A stretch of DNA of 64,000 nucleotides, from the NCBI GenBank assembly GCA_022410635.1, contig JAJVDF010000027.1, forward strand, positions 3,891,598-3,955,597, given 5' to 3'. Position 1 is the first letter of the stretch, and every line of letters begins with the position of its first letter. Under the pieces are notes generated by a model. That model worked only from the letters and a program-made list of their open reading frames with translations. It was not told where the DNA came from and did not search any database. The position numbers were made by a program, and so were the translations under genes. Source of the DNA: Tretioscincus oriximinensis (lineage: Eukaryota; Chordata; Lepidosauria; Squamata; Gymnophthalmidae). Positions 55,201 through 61,200 of the stretch are shown here, in pieces.

Positions 55201-58200
55201 AGTAAACTAGTACAGAGTAGCTATTTTTGTGTTTTTTCTGTTTTTCTGAGTATAGGGCAGAATAAATAAATAAACAAACGAATAAATCTACAATTGGAAT
55301 CCATGGGAATTTGCATTCTATGGGCTTTAAGTAATAGATTATGGTGCAAGTTTAATATATATTTTTATACTGAAACAGTTCAAGATTTCTTAAAAAATAT
55401 ATACTCCGCTATTAATTTATTATTTATTTGTACTTGTATCCCACCCTATACCCGAAGGTCTCAGGGAGGCCAACCATAGGGCGACACACATAGCTTTTGT
55501 TGCTTTCTCCACAACAGACACCCTGTGGAGTAGATGGGGCTGAGAGAGTTCAAAGAACTGTGACTGGCCCAAGGTCACCCAGCTGGCTTTCGTGGAGGAG
55601 TGGGGAATCNAANCGGGAGACTACCAGGTATGAGTCCAACACTCAATCACTACACCAAACTGGCTCTTTTAACATTTTGGAATAATCAACAATCCAGAAA
55701 CTGAAAAAAAAACCCCGCAAGATGTGCACCTTCAATTGCTGTAAAGCTTTGGCAATAACTGGCTGACTAGATGTCTGTTCCTGACGTAAGGAAATCAGTC
55801 CTTCAAACACCTGTTGGAAAGCTTTTCTCTGGTTTCCAAGATGAACAGGCTGCATGACTACAAGGAGGAGGTTGTCAACCTAGAAATAAAGCACCCAGAC
55901 CTTCAAAACTGAAATTGCAATTATTTTAGAAAAACACCTATGGAAGCACTATATGCAAACACCTCATGTTTCATGCTAATTATTAGGGGAAATTCTGACA
56001 TTTTCTAATGCACATACAAGATAACCCTATCAAAAGGCTGGTAAAAGCATTAGGATATCTAGACCATAAACGTCTTCAAACAAGTGTGACACAGGGAAAA
56101 ATGACAGTGTGAAGGCCTTATAGAATTAAAATCCATTAATCAAGCACAAAATCAAATTAAATTTTCAAATACCCCAAATCATATATTATTTTTTATTTTT
56201 TAACTTTTGTAATCCAAAAGTAAACTTTTATTTCAAAAATGTAAATGATTGCTAAGTCAATTCTTACCTGCATACTTCTCAAGGTATCAATGGTTTCCAC
56301 CTGAGGGACTATTTTGATAGGAAGCGTTTCCCAAGCACTCCAACTATCATCAATATCATGATCTTTATCATTGTGTTTTGTCATGAGTAAGAATGGTTCA
56401 TTTGCAACCTCATCAGAGTCTTTTGAACAGTCCTTTCCTGCAGCTGTATTAAGCAACTGCAAGATAATAGTTTTCTCTCCTTTGAGGCTATCTGGCACAA
56501 AGATCTGTAAGTTTTCAAGCCCNGGAATTTGTACCTGAAGAAGAAACCAATGCAGACCAAATTATTTAAAGTTTACACCAATAAAAACAACCAGAAATGA
56601 AAAGAATTCCACAAATACTAAGTGACCAAGAACAAGCAAGGGAACCGCCATGCATCTGTACTTTTTTCTAGGCTGTTTACAAGCATTAATCGTCTCTTCT
56701 CAACTACTACTCATCTCGCTAGATTAATATTTCAGTTGACCAAGGATCAGCTCTGATTGCACCAACAAAAAGCAGTGCTGCTCTTATTCTAGGTATTAAG
56801 GCCAAATCCTTACATTATTTTGCCATCGAGATATCAGTTTGGATACCCATGTTGAAATAATGATCCTACATTTCTCTCCAACATAGGAGCATCTATTGAT
56901 TGCCTTGAGAAGAATAGGACACGATTTATTTAGAACTGGGCTGCAAAAGTGGGAATTGAAACCTCAGCGAGAAATGCTATGCCTTCCTCTCTTTCTTATC
57001 TCACAAGTGAAATAACCAGCAGAACATTTATTCTTAACATACTAAGGCTCCTTTCCCTTTGTTCAANCAACTTATGCAAAAAAAAAAAATCTGCTCTTCC
57101 TTCCCCACTTTTAAATGTGGCTGTTTTAATATGTTTACTTGGGTTTTTATTATTAACCATCCCAAGATCTTCAGATATGGGGTGGTATAGAAATGTAAAT
57201 AAATAAATATCCAGGGGAAAGAAAATAATCAAGTAAATTCCACATATGACATGATAAACTATTAAGCTATTATAGGTGGAACATACTTGATACCAAATTC
57301 TGGATGCAATTACGTGCAGAATTTCAATAAATACTATTTTATCCCAATAACGATTATGCTTCCATTGATTATTCTTTTGGAGCTTTTTAAGTTACCATGC
57401 ACACAAAAAAGACTTCAATAGATTTACTTTGTTTTTCACAATAAACTTGCAATACTAAATCTACTTGATTGGAATTTTGAAAATAGACAGAAAGACATCT
57501 CTGCTATTAGTTGACTGATTTTACCTTCATATACTGCTGTGCTTTCAAGGCACCAAGAAATTCCTGCACGGAGGCAGAAAATGTGAATTCTGCTGCTATT
57601 TCAAGATCCTAAAAATAAGATGAGAAAAGAAAGTTATAAAATGCATTATTAACTCTAAGGATAGAATTAAATTAAGTCTTTTTNTTTNTTTCTTTTTTTA
57701 CCTTTCTTAATCTTTTGGCAAACCCAAGTGCTTTAGATGCTCTTTCTCTAGCTTCATGAAACAGCTCTTTTAGTGCCCTGCTTGTCTCTATAACAGACCT
57801 CCTGTATAAAAATGAAACAGAAGGCTGTCATTTCAATATGTTTCAAACTTGTGGGCCATTTTTCCTCAAGATGATGCGTGAAAGGACAACCAGAAAGCAA
57901 ACTCATACCAAAGAAGTAAAAATGAATCCTGAATCAGAGCTACACAAAATACTTAATGGAACAATAGACAAACATTTGTTTTAATTACAGGCACTGTCCA
58001 TCTTCTTGTATGGAAAAATGAAAAATATGTCTTCTTTCATACATACAAAAACATGTTGAAGGTGACAGTAGGTTTCAGCCAGCATAGGAATTGAATGGAT
58101 ATGAAAATATGAAAGAAACTACATAATCCACTCGTACCTGATTTCATCTGAAGCAGTACTGTCATCCGCACTGGCCCAAAATTCATCACAACTCTCTTGC

Positions 58201-61200
58201 AAGCCAGAATCCAAAAAGATCCCCGTAGATTTAAGCAGAACCCCTGCAATATCACTGGAACACAATGAAAGGAAGAATATATCTGACACTCCGGCAGACA
58301 GAAGGTTCCCAACCAAGTTTTCAAGCCATAAGGCTACAAGGATACTGGCATTAATGTATAAAAAGCAGGCAGACATATGAAAAGTAATTTGAACGAAAAC
58401 AACACATTGTATTTTTATAAACTAATTTACCTAAAAATACAGTAATAAAGTCAATTAAACGAACAGGCAAAACAAATGGAAGTGATGAAACACTTTTCAT
58501 GCTCATAGTCAATATAAGAAAAATGTAATTAATACATTTATAATGTTTTTCCTATATTAAAATACAAATAAATGAGTTGGAGTAACAAGTTTTATGCAAT
58601 AACTCCATAGCCAACAGATCTGGAAACAAGAATGGTTGGTATAGGAATGTTTTGAGGATGTCATAGAGACAGAACCACATATTCTGTCAGAGGTAGAATA
58701 TCTGGTTCATGCTAGTCAAAGTATCTCCCATCAGATTCTAGACTGATGACTGAAAAGTTGCCTTCTGTATCCAGAATTCCCAATTTCACTAAACTACAAT
58801 GTCAACATGATTGGCCAAGTTGACCGCAACCGTAAAAGCACTTTTTTTAATCATAGCTAGGGACACAGAAAAGTATTTCCTATATCTCTACCATGCACAG
58901 TGTGTCACTGCAGNATGCTTGAAACAGCTCTATATTTTTCATCTCTTTCATGATTTTTTCCAGCATATTACTTTTAAATGTTTTAATGGAAGCATTTTTT
59001 TCTGACCAAATAGCAAACTGGAAGGTATGAAAATAGCCTACTCCCACTTTATGACAATGTAACACTAGGAATCAGTATTTGCTTTAAACAAACAGTTTGG
59101 ATTTTCTACAAAGAACATCCTGACGGATATTACATTTTCCAATAACAACAGCGGCAACCAATGTTAAATTTTAAAATAAGTTCTACCAGAACAGTTTTCC
59201 GGCTTGAGCTTCACCTCCTCGAATATAAGGAGTTATTTCTTTGGTAAAATTCCATTCTTCTTCCAAGAGATTTTTTAAACTATGAGATGCTTGAGGTAAC
59301 TGCTGTAGCATTTGGATCCAGCTTCGCATATAATCAAAATAAACCTTGGGGAGGGAAAAGATGCATTACATTAAATAGCCCATTTATGACAGAAGGTTCA
59401 TGCTATGGAATATAGGTTCAAGAGCTTTGTGTATGTCTTAAGTGGCAGAAGATTCCACCAGGGAAAAAAATCTACAAATGAGAAATCATTTTATATTAAC
59501 TGTAGGCATGTCCTTCCCCTTACATAGAAAAAGCAGTGAGCCCATTATTTTAAAAAACTGGTTTCTAAATCTGAACTATAGTTAAGACCTACAGAAAGAA
59601 NAACATAAGAGGAGCCCTATTGAATTGAGCTAGGGCCCATGTAGTCTAGCTCTCTCGGGAGGAAGGGGGATTCTTCCACCCTGTCCAATCATCTTATTTT
59701 TAAGGTGAATGTCAGTTTTTTCTTGCACTGCTATTGTTTAAAAGCTGGATCATGAATTCTAGAAATATATTATGTCACATAATATAATTTAACATTTATT
59801 AAGACATGCCTGCAGCACGTGAACAACGACTGATTTTTGCTGGTCTCTCTTTGTCGCCTCTTTGAGATGTTTGATCTTTGGACTAAGACAAAGTTCAGAA
59901 AATACACTCATTTAGTTTATAGACCAGTGGACTTTCCCAAGAGTATAAAAAACAGCATCGTATTTTGAAAGGTTTTGTTTGCAAACTAAAGCATTTTGTA
60001 CAAAACAAGCTGTGTCCAAATAACTATTTCACTTTTCTCAGGAGTATTTAAATTCAGACTGTGTGTTCATTTGATCTCCAGTCTTATCTTTCAGCACAGA
60101 ATGGTCAGAAGAGGGACAAGTTGTAAGTGAATAATCCTAGCTGGGAATCATCTTTAAACTGTTTAGGAGGAACCTCAGAGATGCTTTTCTGAAATGCGAT
60201 CCCAGCCTCAATAGATGCAATGATGTTCTAGATTTTGCAGAATACAGCATATTCTGCGAGGTTGACTATGAAAACAATCTATGCAAGTATCAATTATAAT
60301 ATGGCACAGTCCCTTATCGCATGACATCAGAAGCTCTTTCTCACTTCAACAACTATCACCTCAGGTAATGGCACTTATCCAGAGTTTATTACCTGGCAAT
60401 CTTAACTGCCAGTCAAACAAATGAAAATACTTAGAACTAGATTCCACAATCAGCCACTGGTACTGCTTTTAAAAATGAAGCAAGGTATAAAATGCTCAAG
60501 GTATTCGCCAATAGTCTAGTCTGTGACTGGAGCCAGTCTTGAAGAAAATATTGAACCTGGTGAGTCAGTCGCAGCCAGGAATCAGCACTGTTAGTAACTG
60601 CTGCCACTTGAATGTCAAGTGGTTATTATAAATCCAGGAGTATTCCTTAGTCACGCACTTATCCTTTCCCGTGGACAGCCACATTTACAACCAAACATTA
60701 TCAGTATCATCCTAGTACAATAGCTTCCAACACAGGAATCTAGTAAGTAAGCAATAAACAGACTACATTAAATTGCTACTTACCATTAACATTTTATGAA
60801 GATCTTCCTCAAAAGAATCAATATTACAGCTGTTCTTCTGCAAGTCATCCAACACCTCACGCAACATGAATTGATAATATTGCTTCATCAGCAGACCACC
60901 CTTTAGAACTTCTTTACACTCTCTAACTAACTGTAAAGTAACAGGAGATGGCAAAAAGTGTTTTTTTAAAAGTAGCACGTCTCAAGAAACTTTAGATATT
61001 TTAACAGATTCTGTGGTCATTTGATACAATTTGTACAAAGGGGAATTTATTCTTGGGCTACAGTGATGAGCTCCTTGGTATCTAACATTTATGATCAGAA
61101 TGGCTGCTTAGTTTTACATTTTTTCCCCAATATAAAAAAATCTGACTTGTACTGAAAAACCAGTAGGCAAAGGAGTCAGTTAAATTTATATCTTTCAGTA

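Larger units (their letters stand above)
54445..55729 (-). other. MAP3K4 intron with MITE and SINE
   Basis: Nearly filled by an inverted-repeat element (54714-55135) and a Sauria-type SINE (55417-55668). Confidence 0.7.
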
